DNA of 64,000 bases from Empedobacter stercoris (GTDB taxonomy: Bacteria; Bacteroidota; Bacteroidia; Flavobacteriales; Weeksellaceae). Shown piece after piece: positions 27,579 to 37,229 of this stretch (its first letter is position 1; every line of letters begins with the position of its first letter). The position numbers and the translations under genes are program-made. The notes beneath the pieces were generated by a model, which saw only the letters and a program-made list of their open reading frames with translations, did no database searches and had not been told where the DNA came from. The stretch spans positions 1,804,501 to 1,868,500 of the forward strand of contig NZ_CP104209.1 of NCBI RefSeq assembly GCF_025244765.1. The letters run 5' to 3'.

Positions 27579-28820
27579 TTAAGCATCTAATTCTCCAGCA
27601 ATCAAATTCAGACTACTCATTGTAACAATGGCATCTGAAATCATTGATCCTTGGATCAATTCTGGATAAGCTTGATAATAAATGAAACAAGGTCTACGGA
27701 AATGTAAACGGTATGGCGAACGTCCACCATCAGAGATAAAATAATATCCTAACTCACCATTTGCGGCTTCTATAGAATTATAAATTTCTCCTTTTGGCAT
27801 ATCTACCTCTCCCATAATAATTTTGAAATGATAGATCAACGCTTCCATTTTTGTGTACACATCCTTCTTAAGTGGTAAATAGAAGTCTGGAGCATCTGCA
27901 TGATACTGTGTTGCTTCTTCTCCTTCTAACGCATCAATTTTTGCAATTGCTTGCTTGATAATGCTTAAACTTTGCCACATTTCTTGACCACGCACTAAGA
28001 ATCTATCGTAACAATCTCCTGTTGTACCAACTGGAATATCGAATTCGAATTCTTCGTAACGAGAATATGGTTTGGCAACACGAAGATCATAGTCTACACC
28101 TGCCGCACGTAAGTTTGGTCCTGTGAAACCATAATTTAATGCACGCTCAGCAGAAATTCCTCCAACTCCTTGTGTACGATCCATAAAAATGCGGTTACGT
28201 ACGAATAGGTTCTCAAATTCTGTTAAGACATCTGGAAATTCTTTTACGAAACGATGGATTTTTTCCCAAGCAGTTTCAGAAAAATCACGTTCAAAACCTC
28301 CAATACGACCAATATTTGTTGTTAAACGAGAACCACAAATTTCTTCGTAAATCTCATAAATTAACTCACGGTATTTCATCATATAAAGGAATCCTGTAAA
28401 TGCTCCTGTATCAACTCCCATAATCGAATTACATACGATATGATCTGCAATACGAGCCAATTCCATGATGATGACACGTAAATAAGAAACGCGTTTTGGA
28501 ACTTCAATTCCAACAAATTTCTCAACTGTCATGTGCCAACCCAAGTTATTCAACGGTGCCGAACAATAGTTCAAACGGTCTGTTAAAGGTGTAATTTGGT
28601 ACAATGGTCTACGTTCAGCAATCTTCTCAAAAGCACGGTGAATATACCCAACTGTAGAAACCGCCGATTTGATGATTTCACCATCAATCTCTAAAATATT
28701 TTGAAATACCCCATGTGTTGCAGGATGCGTAGGTCCTAAGTTTAAGGTTATTGTGCTTTTTTCTAAAGAACCGTCTGGAAGATCAAGATGTTTATTTGTT
28801 TTAGTTTTCTCTTTTCCCAT
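27579..28820 (-). CDS. nuoD: NADH-quinone oxidoreductase subunit D
   Basis: 413-residue subunit lining the quinone site. GPTHPATHGV near the N-terminus contains the conserved His pair, and LTDRLNYCSAPLNNLGW and the C-terminal GGRSPYRLHFRRPCF are family hallmarks. NuoD is separate from NuoC here, unlike the fused NuoCD of enterobacteria; the two genes are 2 bp apart. Confidence 0.97.
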   Translation of the reverse strand: MGKEKTKTNKHLDLPDGSLEKSTITLNLGPTHPATHGVFQNILEIDGEIIKSAVSTVGYIHRAFEKIAERRPLYQITPLTDRLNYCSAPLNNLGWHMTVEKFVGIEVPKRVSYLRVIIMELARIADHIVCNSIMGVDTGAFTGFLYMMKYRELIYEIYEEICGSRLTTNIGRIGGFERDFSETAWEKIHRFVKEFPDVLTEFENLFVRNRIFMDRTQGVGGISAERALNYGFTGPNLRAAGVDYDLRVAKPYSRYEEFEFDIPVGTTGDCYDRFLVRGQEMWQSLSIIKQAIAKIDALEGEEATQYHADAPDFYLPLKKDVYTKMEALIYHFKIIMGEVDMPKGEIYNSIEAANGELGYYFISDGGRSPYRLHFRRPCFIYYQAYPELIQGSMISDAIVTMSSLNLIAGELDA

Positions 28821-28822
28821 GG

Positions 28823-29362
28823 TTAATTTGCTTTTACATTAAAACCTCCATAATTGAAATCTCCTCCACGACCAAACATCTCATCGTCTTTATCTTTACG
28901 CGTCTGATCCTCTAATGGGAATTCTTTGCGTAAAGGGAAATAATCCATTTCTGGAACGTTCATTACACGAATTAAATTTGGATGCCCAACGAAATCAATT
29001 CCGAAAAAGTCATACGCTTCACGTTCTAACCAGTTTGCTGTTTCGAATAATTTAGTTGCTGTAAAAATCGAAGGTTTTTCGATTGGTAAAGCAAATTTTA
29101 AACGAACCTCAACATTCTCGTACATATTATAGACTAAATAAGTTACAACTAATTCCTCTCCAACATTATTTGGGTAATGAATCGCCGTTAAATCTTTCAA
29201 GAATTTAAATGCTAATTGCTCTTCGTCGTATAAATATTGAAGAATTTTCAGATTGAAATCTTTGTTTGCATGAATTGTCAAAACACCAAAGTGTTCTTCG
29301 TATCCAACGATGTTTTCTTGAAACTTTTGAACCAAACGGTCTTTTATAAATGAATTATCCAT
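28823..29362 (-). CDS. nuoC: NADH-quinone oxidoreductase subunit C
   Basis: 179-residue peripheral subunit. NWLEREAYDFFGIDFVGHPNLIRVMNVPEMDYFPLRKEFPLEDQ is the family signature region (about residues 108-150, interrupted here only by ordinary substitutions). Placed between nuoB and nuoD. Confidence 0.95.
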   Translation of the reverse strand: MDNSFIKDRLVQKFQENIVGYEEHFGVLTIHANKDFNLKILQYLYDEEQLAFKFLKDLTAIHYPNNVGEELVVTYLVYNMYENVEVRLKFALPIEKPSIFTATKLFETANWLEREAYDFFGIDFVGHPNLIRVMNVPEMDYFPLRKEFPLEDQTRKDKDDEMFGRGGDFNYGGFNVKAN

Positions 29363-29371
29363 TATTTCGAC

Positions 29372-29944
29372 TTATTTAATTCCATAACTTGTTAAAAGTT
29401 GCTGATATTCATCGCTACTTCTACGACGAACGCTTTCTGACTCTACCAATTCTTGAATACGCATTACGCCATCAATAATTGCTTCTGGACGAGGAGGACA
29501 ACCCGGCACATAAACATCTACAGGAATTACTTCATCAATCCCTTGTAAAACCGAATATGTATCGAAAATACCACCTGAGCTTGCACAAGCTCCAACTGCA
29601 ATAACCCAACGAGGTTCTGCCATTTGAATGTAAACTTGCTTCAGAACTGGAGCCATTTTCTTAGAAATTGTACCCATTACCATCAACAAATCGCACTGAC
29701 GTGGCGTAAAAGCCAAACGTTCAGATCCAAAACGTGCCAAATCGTAAGTCGAACCCATTGTCGCCATAAACTCGATTCCGCAACAACTTGTCGCAAATGG
29801 TAAAGGCCAAATTGAGTTTTTACGGGCTAATCCAACTACTTTTGATAATTGCATCGCCATAAAACCCTCACCTTCAAAACCACCTGGAGACTCAACGATC
29901 TTCACGTTGGTATTGTGTGTTACTGGTCTTTTATTATGAATCAT
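29372..29944 (-). CDS. nuoB: NADH-quinone oxidoreductase subunit B
   Basis: 190-residue subunit holding the terminal [4Fe-4S] cluster N2 that reduces quinone. Tandem Cys ligands in FATSCCGIEFMA, then VGACASSGG and VPGCPPRPEAI. Followed 9 bp later by nuoC. Confidence 0.97.
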   Translation of the reverse strand: MIHNKRPVTHNTNVKIVESPGGFEGEGFMAMQLSKVVGLARKNSIWPLPFATSCCGIEFMATMGSTYDLARFGSERLAFTPRQCDLLMVMGTISKKMAPVLKQVYIQMAEPRWVIAVGACASSGGIFDTYSVLQGIDEVIPVDVYVPGCPPRPEAIIDGVMRIQELVESESVRRRSSDEYQQLLTSYGIK

Positions 29945-29973
29945 TATACTATTATTTTAGATTTTAAAACGCT

Positions 29974-30339
29974 CTATTTTTCCCAGTTTAGAGCTCCTTT
30001 TTTGCGTACATATAAGTACATCACGAAGAATAATCCAACGAATGTTGCAACTGCTGCAAATCCTTCCCAACCTAATTCTTTAAAATTCGCTGCATAAGGG
30101 TAAAAGAAAATTACCTCTACATCGAACAACACGAATAAAATTGCAACTAAGAAATACTTAATGGCAAATGGCTGTCTTGCATTTCCTACTTTTTCTATCC
30201 CCGACTCGAAATTCTCTAACTTTTCATCTGTCTTTCTCGAAGGTCCAAGCAAATGTGTTGCAATGATAGTTCCTGCTACGAATGCAAAAGCAACGACAAA
30301 AAGAATGAGGATAGGAATATAACTTGATGCTGTGTCCAT
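29974..30339 (-). CDS. nuoA: NADH-quinone oxidoreductase subunit A
   Basis: 121-residue three-helix membrane subunit and first gene of the operon. Signature FESGIEKVGNARQPFAIKYF loop followed by LFVLFDVEVIFFYPYA. The upstream 150 bp must hold the operon promoter, but no full TTTG/TAnnTTTG pair was found; the nearest variants end in TTTA. Confidence 0.96.
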   Translation of the reverse strand: MDTASSYIPILILFVVAFAFVAGTIIATHLLGPSRKTDEKLENFESGIEKVGNARQPFAIKYFLVAILFVLFDVEVIFFYPYAANFKELGWEGFAAVATFVGLFFVMYLYVRKKGALNWEK

Positions 30340-30497
30340 AACTACTTTACTGTTTTTCCAACTAATATTTTATCGATAAAAATAATAATAAATTACCATA
30401 TTATTTATGATTATTCGTTTACAACGAGTTGCAGTTCTTAATATGATAAATATAATACAATTTATCTATATCGGTATTTGAGTTTATTCCACTAAAA

Positions 30498-30529
30498 AAG
30501 GAGAACTAACAACTTGGTTAATTCTCCTT
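30498..30529 (-). terminator. Terminator of mfd
   Basis: Stem AAGGAGAA/TTCTCCTT extended inside by TAAC/GTTA after one mismatch; T-rich tail on the minus strand. It lies 39 bp past the mfd stop. Confidence 0.85.
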
Positions 30530-30567
30530 GCGTATTTTATTAGATTACTAATTAAAACTAAAAAATG

Positions 30568-33500
30568 TTAATGAATTAATAAATTTTGTAGACTTTGTAA
30601 GGCTTCATGCACGTTTTGTATGTGTTCAAATCGCAGTAATAATGTTGGATATTCTTCTCCTTTTTTAGGTGATTTTTCCTTAAAACTGATATTTTTAGGG
30701 TTATTTTGAACGTTATTTAAAATTATTCTAAATTCATCTGATTGATAAAACTCGCTTTGTGGTTTATTAATAAAATAAGCCAAAAGCACGCCTTTTTTCA
30801 TGACCAATCGTTCGAAACCTAATTTTTTACTAATCCATTTCAATTGAATAGATTCTAATAAATTTTCAGCTTCAACAGGTAATTGACCAAAGCGATCAAT
30901 CAAATTGTTTTTAAACGCTTCTAACTCATTTTCAGTCTCAATATCAGCTAATTCCTTGTACAACAATAAACGTTCTTCAGAACTTTCTATATATTCATCT
31001 GGGAACATAATTTGCAAATCCGAATCAATCTGCACATCCGAAACATAGGATTTTACTTCTCCCGTTTTTTGATCTTCGAACAAATCTTTGAAATCCGTTT
31101 CTTTTAATTCTTCAATGGCTTCATTTAAGATTTTTTGATACGTTTCGAAACCAATATCCATCATAAATCCAGTTTGTTCTGCACCTAATAGATTTCCTGC
31201 ACCACGTATCTCTAAATCTTTCATCGCGATATTAAATCCAGAACCTAAATCTGAAAACTGTTCAATTGCTTGCAAACGTTTACGAGCCTCATCGGTTAAA
31301 ACAGACAACGGAGGTGCAACCAAATAGCAAAATGCTTTGCGGTTACTACGCCCTACACGACCACGCATTTGATGCAAATCGGCTAAACCGAAGTTTTGCG
31401 CATCATTGATTAAAATTGTATTGGCATTCGGAACATCCAATCCCGATTCGATAATCGTTGTGGAAACAAAAACATCGTAACGTCCATCAATAAAATCGAG
31501 TAAAACAGCTTCTAATTCTTTCCCTTCCATTTGCCCATGTCCAGTAGCAACACGCGCATCAGGAACTAAACGTTGTACCATTCCAGCAATATCTTTTAAC
31601 GATTGCACACGATTGTGAATGATATAAACCTGTCCACCTCGTTGCATTTCGTACATAATTGCATCACGAAAAACCTCTTCGTTAAATCCTACCAATTGCG
31701 TATCGACTGGTTGACGGTTTGGTGGTGGCGTTTTAATCACTGATAAATCACGCGCAGCCATCAACGAAAACTGAAGCGTACGAGGGATTGGTGTAGCCGT
31801 TAACGTCAATGTATCAATATTTTCGCGAAGTGTTTTTAATTTATCTTTTACTCCAACACCAAATTTATGTTCTTCATCAACAACCAATAAACCTAAATCT
31901 TTGTATTCGATTTTTGGATTAACCAATTGATGCGTACCAATCACAATATCCACTTGACCAGACTTTAAGCCATCTAAAACGGTCTTTTTCTTCGCTCCTG
32001 TAACAAATCGATTAAGATAAGCGACCTTAACAGGTAAATCTCTCAAACGTTCTGAAAACGTCTTAAAATGCTGAAAAGCTAAAATTGTTGTTGGTACTAA
32101 AACTGCAACTTGCTTTCCATCTACAGCAGCTTTCATTGCTGCTCGAATCGCTACTTCCGTTTTCCCGAAACCAACATCACCACAAACCAAACGATCCATC
32201 GGACGCTCCGATTCCATATCAGCTTTTACATCTTGCGTTGCTTTATATTGATCGGGTGTATCTTCATAAATAAAAGAAGCTTCCAATTCATTTTGCAAAT
32301 ACGTGTCGGGTGAATACGAAAATCCTTTTCTTGCACGCCGTTTAGCGTATAATTTGATTAAATCAAAAGCAATTTCTTTGACCTTTGCTTTTGTTTTATT
32401 CTTCAAATTTTTCCAAGCAGGCGAACCTAATTTTGAAATTTTTGGTTCTTGTCCATCTTTCCCTCGAAACTTGGCAATTTTATGCAACGAATGAATGTTG
32501 ACATACAAAATATCATTGTTTTGATAGATCAATTTGATCGATTCTTGCATAACACCATTGTTATTTAAACGTACTAGTCCAGCAAATTTTCCAATTCCAT
32601 AATCGATATGCGTCACGAAATCACCCACTTGCAACGAATTAATTTCTTTAAGCGTGATGGCTTCTTTTTTCGAAAATGAATTACGAAGATTGAATTTATG
32701 ATAACGTCCAAAAATTTGGTGATCCGTATAACACGTTAATTTGATTTCTTCATCGATGAAACCTTGATAAATAGATCCTAAAACTGGAATATACGACACT
32801 TCTTTTCCGATATCATCAAAAATTTCTTCGAAACGTTTGATTTGATTCTCGTTCGAACAAATCAGTGCATTTTTAAAACCTTCCGCTTTATGTTCATTCA
32901 AATCATCTATCAATAATTCGAATTGTTTATTAAAACTTGGTTGTGGCTTAAAAGGTGATTCAATTTCTTCAATTGTTTCGAAATAAGATTTCATCGAACA
33001 TTCGATCACTCCAAATGTTGAAATTTGTTGAAGAAAACCATTTTCATTCAAAAATAATTGATTCGGTTCAGCTTGTTTAATCTCACCTTTCAGTTCTGAG
33101 AAAGCAGCTTCGGCTTGTTCAAAATTCCGATTGATTTGTTTTGCTAAAACTGAAATGTTTTTAGCGATAATCAAACTATCTTTTGGTATATATTCTAAAA
33201 AACTTTCGCGTTTTTCATTGATTGATTTACTTTCAAGATTCGGAATAATCGTAATTTCTTTTGTTGTCGCAATTGACAATTGATTTTCAATATCAAATGT
33301 TCTGATTGTTTCAACTTCATCTCCAAACAGCGAAATACGATATGGATGTTCGTTGGAAAACGAAAAAACATCTATAATCCCTCCACGAATCGAAAATTCA
33401 CCTGGTTCGGAGACAAAATCTACTCGGTGAAAATTATAAGACGCTAATATTTCTGTCAAAAAATCAATCCCTAAATCATTTCCAACTTTTACTTTTAAGG

Positions 33501-33936
33501 TATTTGTTGTCAATGCTTTTTTCGTCACCACTTTTTCGGACAAGGCTTCTGCGTAGGTCACAATAATTTTTGGTCGCTTTGAATGCGAAAGCACATTTAA
33601 TACTTCTGTGCGTATGACCACATTCGCGTTGTTCACTTCCTCTACCTCGTAAGGACGTTTATAAGAAGAAGGAAAAAATAGAATTTGTTCTTTATCAAAC
33701 AAAGTTTCTAAATCATTCAACACATAAGCTGCTTCTTCTTTGTCATCAAAAATTAGAATGGTTGGACGAGCAACACGATCATATAAATGCCCCGTTAGGA
33801 TGCTTAATCCAGAACCTAAGAATCCTTTGATGTTAACTTTATGATGTGGATTATTTTTAAAATTGACAATAAGCTTCTGTACGAAATCTGAAGAATCGTA
33901 TAAGCTAAAAACGTTGTGAATAGTTTTCTGTTCCAA
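30568..33936 (-). CDS. mfd: Transcription-repair coupling factor
   Basis: Releases RNA polymerase stalled at DNA damage and recruits UvrA. Domain order fits Mfd: UvrB-homologous N-terminus with GFLGSGLSILTGHLYD, the RNA-polymerase-binding domain (GDFVTHIDYGIGKFAGL), then RecG-like helicase motifs CGDVGFGKTEVA (Walker A, near residue 590) and VVDEEHKFGV (DEEH, near 687), and a C-terminal TRCF domain. Start: no ATG is available near the 5' end. The longer frame to a TTG at 33969 runs across a promoter box (33944-33951), so the TTG at 33936 is preferred, giving 1122 residues. That implies a nearly leaderless transcript. The exact start is uncertain. Confidence 0.93.
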   Translation of the reverse strand: MEQKTIHNVFSLYDSSDFVQKLIVNFKNNPHHKVNIKGFLGSGLSILTGHLYDRVARPTILIFDDKEEAAYVLNDLETLFDKEQILFFPSSYKRPYEVEEVNNANVVIRTEVLNVLSHSKRPKIIVTYAEALSEKVVTKKALTTNTLKVKVGNDLGIDFLTEILASYNFHRVDFVSEPGEFSIRGGIIDVFSFSNEHPYRISLFGDEVETIRTFDIENQLSIATTKEITIIPNLESKSINEKRESFLEYIPKDSLIIAKNISVLAKQINRNFEQAEAAFSELKGEIKQAEPNQLFLNENGFLQQISTFGVIECSMKSYFETIEEIESPFKPQPSFNKQFELLIDDLNEHKAEGFKNALICSNENQIKRFEEIFDDIGKEVSYIPVLGSIYQGFIDEEIKLTCYTDHQIFGRYHKFNLRNSFSKKEAITLKEINSLQVGDFVTHIDYGIGKFAGLVRLNNNGVMQESIKLIYQNNDILYVNIHSLHKIAKFRGKDGQEPKISKLGSPAWKNLKNKTKAKVKEIAFDLIKLYAKRRARKGFSYSPDTYLQNELEASFIYEDTPDQYKATQDVKADMESERPMDRLVCGDVGFGKTEVAIRAAMKAAVDGKQVAVLVPTTILAFQHFKTFSERLRDLPVKVAYLNRFVTGAKKKTVLDGLKSGQVDIVIGTHQLVNPKIEYKDLGLLVVDEEHKFGVGVKDKLKTLRENIDTLTLTATPIPRTLQFSLMAARDLSVIKTPPPNRQPVDTQLVGFNEEVFRDAIMYEMQRGGQVYIIHNRVQSLKDIAGMVQRLVPDARVATGHGQMEGKELEAVLLDFIDGRYDVFVSTTIIESGLDVPNANTILINDAQNFGLADLHQMRGRVGRSNRKAFCYLVAPPLSVLTDEARKRLQAIEQFSDLGSGFNIAMKDLEIRGAGNLLGAEQTGFMMDIGFETYQKILNEAIEELKETDFKDLFEDQKTGEVKSYVSDVQIDSDLQIMFPDEYIESSEERLLLYKELADIETENELEAFKNNLIDRFGQLPVEAENLLESIQLKWISKKLGFERLVMKKGVLLAYFINKPQSEFYQSDEFRIILNNVQNNPKNISFKEKSPKKGEEYPTLLLRFEHIQNVHEALQSLQNLLIH

Positions 33937-33943
33937 ATTCTTG

Positions 33944-33951
33944 CAAAGATA
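33944..33951 (-). promoter_or_regulatory. -7 promoter box of mfd
   Basis: TATCTTTG on the minus strand, a full TAnnTTTG match, with TTTG 15 nt further upstream (shorter than the usual 19). The predicted transcript start falls within a few bases of the proposed TTG start codon. Confidence 0.55.
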
Positions 33952-33971
33952 ATCAATTGATAAAAACAAAA

Positions 33972-33995
33972 AAGAGGATAGAAAACTATCCTCTT
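33972..33995 (-). terminator. Terminator after the lipoprotein gene
   Basis: Ten-bp stem AAGAGGATAG/CTATCCTCTT with an AAAA loop and T6 tail on the minus strand, between the lipoprotein gene and mfd. Confidence 0.9.
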
Positions 33996-34017
33996 AAAAA
34001 TATAATTTTTAAACTAT

Positions 34018-34455
34018 CTATTTCTTGACAGCAACAGAATCTTTTTTTACTGTTATAGAATCAGCATTGGGAGCAATTGGTTTCACATCACTTGCATAGC
34101 CAACAACAATTCCGTCCAATTTATCTACTCTTTTTACTTTAAACGTTTCTGTTCCTTCTGCTCCTTTAAAAGATACTTTATAAACTGCTTCGTAAACCGT
34201 TTTATCACCGTCTTGTAGCGGAGTCATTTTCTCAAAATTATAGATGTCTACAGGTCCATATTGTTTCACAACTGCATTCAAATCATCAACATTCACACCT
34301 TCAACTTTAGCAAACAACGAATCTGGTTTATCGGCTCTGTATTTATAAACGTCTAAAATTGCCTCTTTCACTTTATAATCTGGTAAATCTGATTTTTTAT
34401 TACATGCTGTTAAAGCCAAAATCCCGCCAACCATAAATAATGCACTTGCTTTCAT
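34018..34455 (-). CDS. Hypothetical lipoprotein
   Basis: 145 residues. Short signal peptide with lipobox LTAC-N (Cys at about residue 18), so it should be lipid-anchored in the envelope. The rest has no recognised fold: a middle region TPLQDGDKTVYEAVYKVSFKG suggests beta strands, and the C-terminus is a Lys/Val/Asp-rich tail (ITVKKDSVAVKK) with a short internal repeat KKDSV/VKK. Monocistronic: it has its own terminator and is far from the upstream gene. Confidence 0.78.
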   Translation of the reverse strand: MKASALFMVGGILALTACNKKSDLPDYKVKEAILDVYKYRADKPDSLFAKVEGVNVDDLNAVVKQYGPVDIYNFEKMTPLQDGDKTVYEAVYKVSFKGAEGTETFKVKRVDKLDGIVVGYASDVKPIAPNADSITVKKDSVAVKK

Positions 34456-34557
34456 AATTCAATATTTTTTTGTGTTAAATGATTGTATCTAATGTAATAA
34501 CAAATAAATTTAAAAACAAGTATTTTTATTAAAATCAATAAGATAAAGGAATAAAAA

Positions 34558-34582
34558 AATCGACTCTACAAGAAAATCGATT
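34558..34582 (-). terminator. Weak terminator after the DUF2797 gene
   Basis: Short stem AATCGA/TCGATT followed by T7 on the minus strand. The stem is only 6 bp, so strength is doubtful. Confidence 0.5.
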
Positions 34583-34608
34583 ATTTATTGAATTATTTCT
34601 ATTTAACG

Positions 34609-35400
34609 TTACACTTCAAAATTCACATAAAATCCTTCGTGCCCACGTACATTAAAAACTGTATTGTCTTCAAAAATTAAGTATTGACCTTTAATTCCTT
34701 TCAAAACCCCTTCTATTTCATGCGTTTTTTTCAAATTTAATGATTTCACTTTTTCAGGATAGGATAAAACAGGATAATCTAATTTCATCACTTCTGGTTC
34801 TTCGACTAAAAACTGTCTAAACTCTGGATTAACCTCCTCTTTAATGGTTTGATAGTGTTGATACAAATCAATTTCAGGTACCTCATTTTTCAGCATACGT
34901 TGCCAATTTGTTTTGTCAGCAATTACATTTTTTAGGGAAACCTCTATCATTCCAGCTTCATAACGATTATCTGTCCGCGCTATAATAATTGCTTCTGATG
35001 CACCTTGGTCTATCCAACGTGTTGGAACTTGCGTTAAACGTGTCACGCCAACTTTAACACCAGATGAATTCGCTAAATAAACAATATGCGGTTGCAATTC
35101 GAACTTTGTTTCAAATTCTAAATCACGTTGTCCAATTCCTAAATGTGCGGTAGAAAGTTCTGGATTGATGATACTTGGATTGGCTTCTGGGACTGTAAAA
35201 AAACAATTTTTACAATATCCCATCTGGTAAATTTCTTTATCCTCGTGGCAACTCAAACATTCGTAATGATCAAAGCTAATCTTGATTTTTTTTCCTAACA
35301 ATTGATTCATCACGATAAAATCATTCTTGAAATTCCAATAGTAATTTATAGGAGTTCCATTTTCAGTTGTCATTTTACGAATTTGTCCTTCAAACTGCAT
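34609..35400 (-). CDS. DUF2797 domain-containing protein
   Basis: 263 residues. Contains a four-cysteine metal-binding cluster (CLSCHEDKEIYQMGYCKNC, about residues 48-66) followed by the family core SSGVKVGVTRLTQVPTRWIDQGAS.AIIIART, which resembles a GIY-YIG-like small fold. Function of the family is not established. Divergently oriented from the GH3 gene across a 52-bp gap. Confidence 0.88.
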   Translation of the reverse strand: MQFEGQIRKMTTENGTPINYYWNFKNDFIVMNQLLGKKIKISFDHYECLSCHEDKEIYQMGYCKNCFFTVPEANPSIINPELSTAHLGIGQRDLEFETKFELQPHIVYLANSSGVKVGVTRLTQVPTRWIDQGASEAIIIARTDNRYEAGMIEVSLKNVIADKTNWQRMLKNEVPEIDLYQHYQTIKEEVNPEFRQFLVEEPEVMKLDYPVLSYPEKVKSLNLKKTHEIEGVLKGIKGQYLIFEDNTVFNVRGHEGFYVNFEV

Positions 35401-35452
35401 ATTGCTAAAAAAGTTTAATTAATTTTGTGTAAATCTACAAAACTTTTAACGG

Positions 35453-36961
35453 ATGGGAATAGTCAATAAGATTATGGAAATTATGATGCGTAGCAGAATG
35501 AATGTTATCGAAGAAAGCATCAAAAATCCAATTGGTACGCAAGAACGTGTGTTGTTTGAAAACATCAAAAAAGCCAAATCGACTATTTACGGAAAGGAAT
35601 TTCATTTTGATGAAATTAAATCTATTCAGAAATTTCAAGAACAAGTTCCTGCTGTACACTATGAAGATTTTCAGCCTTATATCGAATTAGCAAGAAAAGG
35701 TGAAAAAGACGTTGCTTGGCATGGTAAAATAAAATGGTTTGCTAAATCTTCGGGAACGACAAATGCCAAAAGTAAGTTTATCCCGATTAGTAATGAATCG
35801 TTAGAAGATTGTCATTATGCAGCTGGAAAAACAATGTTTGCGTTGTATTTAAATGCTTATCCCGAAACGGATATTTTTATGCATAAAAATCTTCGAATTG
35901 GAGGAAGTAGTGAACTTTATCAACAATACGACACACGTTTTGGTGATTTATCAGCTATTTTGATTGATAATTTACCTTTTTATGCCGAAATGAAAAACAT
36001 CCCGAATCGTGAGATTTCGTTGATGTCAGATTGGAATGTAAAAATGGATGCCATTATTAATGCAACAAGAAATGAAGATGTCGGCTCTTTAACAGGAGTT
36101 CCATCGTGGATGTTAGTTGTATTAAACAAATTATTAGCTGAAATGGGAAAGAACTATTTGGACGAATTATGGCCAAACTTGGAGGTATTTTTCCATGGAG
36201 GAATCAACTTTACACCTTATGCTGAAAATTACAATTTAATCACTCAAAAAGATTTAAATTATTTCGAGTTATACAATGCTTCGGAAGGATTCTTTGGAAT
36301 TCAAGATCAATTGCATAAAAAAGATTTATTGTTATTATTGGACAATGGTATTTTTTATGAATTTATCCCGATGGAAGAATTTGGTTCAGAAAATCAACAT
36401 TATTTAACTATCGAAGAAGTTGAAGTGGGAAAAAATTATGCAATAGTCATTACCACTAATGGCGGATTATGGCGCTATATCATTGGTGATACGGTTCGCT
36501 TTACTTCAACAAATCCACACCGAATCGTTGTTTCTGGACGCACAAAACATTATATCAATGCATTTGGAGAAGAATTAATGATCGAAAATGCAGAAGAAGC
36601 GTTGAAAAGAGCTTGCCAGCAAACGAATTCTATTATTTCTGAATACAGTGCTGGTCCAGTTTTTATGGAAGGTAAAGAAAAAGGTGCACACGAATGGATG
36701 ATTGAATTTGATAAAGAACCTGAAAATTTTGAGCTATTTATTGATTGTTTAGACAAAGGATTGCAAGAAGTTAATTCCGATTACGAAGCAAAACGTTACA
36801 ATAATATGACGCTTAATCGTCCTATTGTTCATTGTGCGAGAAAAGGATTATTTATAGAATGGATGTCTTCTCGTGGAAAATTAGGTGGTCAAAATAAAGT
36901 ACCGAGATTATCCAATACAAGAGAATTTATAGAACCATTAATCGCTTTAAATAGAAAATAA
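35453..36961 (+). CDS. GH3-family acyl-acid amido synthetase-like protein
   Basis: 502 residues of the GH3 auxin-responsive promoter family, a branch of the ANL adenylating enzymes common in Bacteroidota. P-loop-like KWFAKSSGTTNAKSKFIPIS (about residues 93-112), SLTGVPSWM, NASEGFFGIQ and the RYIIGDTVRF hinge. By homology it would adenylate a carboxylic acid and attach it to an amine; the bacterial substrate is unknown. A TAATTTTG box at 35420-35427 precedes the ATG by about 25 nt, and a strong terminator follows. Confidence 0.9.
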   Translation: MGIVNKIMEIMMRSRMNVIEESIKNPIGTQERVLFENIKKAKSTIYGKEFHFDEIKSIQKFQEQVPAVHYEDFQPYIELARKGEKDVAWHGKIKWFAKSSGTTNAKSKFIPISNESLEDCHYAAGKTMFALYLNAYPETDIFMHKNLRIGGSSELYQQYDTRFGDLSAILIDNLPFYAEMKNIPNREISLMSDWNVKMDAIINATRNEDVGSLTGVPSWMLVVLNKLLAEMGKNYLDELWPNLEVFFHGGINFTPYAENYNLITQKDLNYFELYNASEGFFGIQDQLHKKDLLLLLDNGIFYEFIPMEEFGSENQHYLTIEEVEVGKNYAIVITTNGGLWRYIIGDTVRFTSTNPHRIVVSGRTKHYINAFGEELMIENAEEALKRACQQTNSIISEYSAGPVFMEGKEKGAHEWMIEFDKEPENFELFIDCLDKGLQEVNSDYEAKRYNNMTLNRPIVHCARKGLFIEWMSSRGKLGGQNKVPRLSNTREFIEPLIALNRK

Positions 36962-36998
36962 AAACAAAAGAGAATCAACTTAGATTCTCTTTTGTTTT
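36961..36998 (+). terminator. Terminator of the GH3 gene
   Basis: Sixteen-bp arms AAAACAAAAGAGAATC and GATTCTCTTTTGTTTT with a 6-nt loop, directly after the stop codon. Confidence 0.9.
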
Positions 36999-37229
36999 CC
37001 GTAAATTTTATAGGATAATTAACTCAAAACCAGTAAATTTATTTCTAAAAAATACGTTTCCCTTGAATAATTACATGAAAAACGATACGGAATATGGTAA
37101 ATTTTGGACAATCTTACACAAGGAATTCAAATTATCGAAAACTTTATGTGTAGAGATTTTCGATTATACCAAATTAATGCAAAACACAATTCAGCTTAAT
37201 TTTGAGAATATCTTAATATCTTCGCAACA

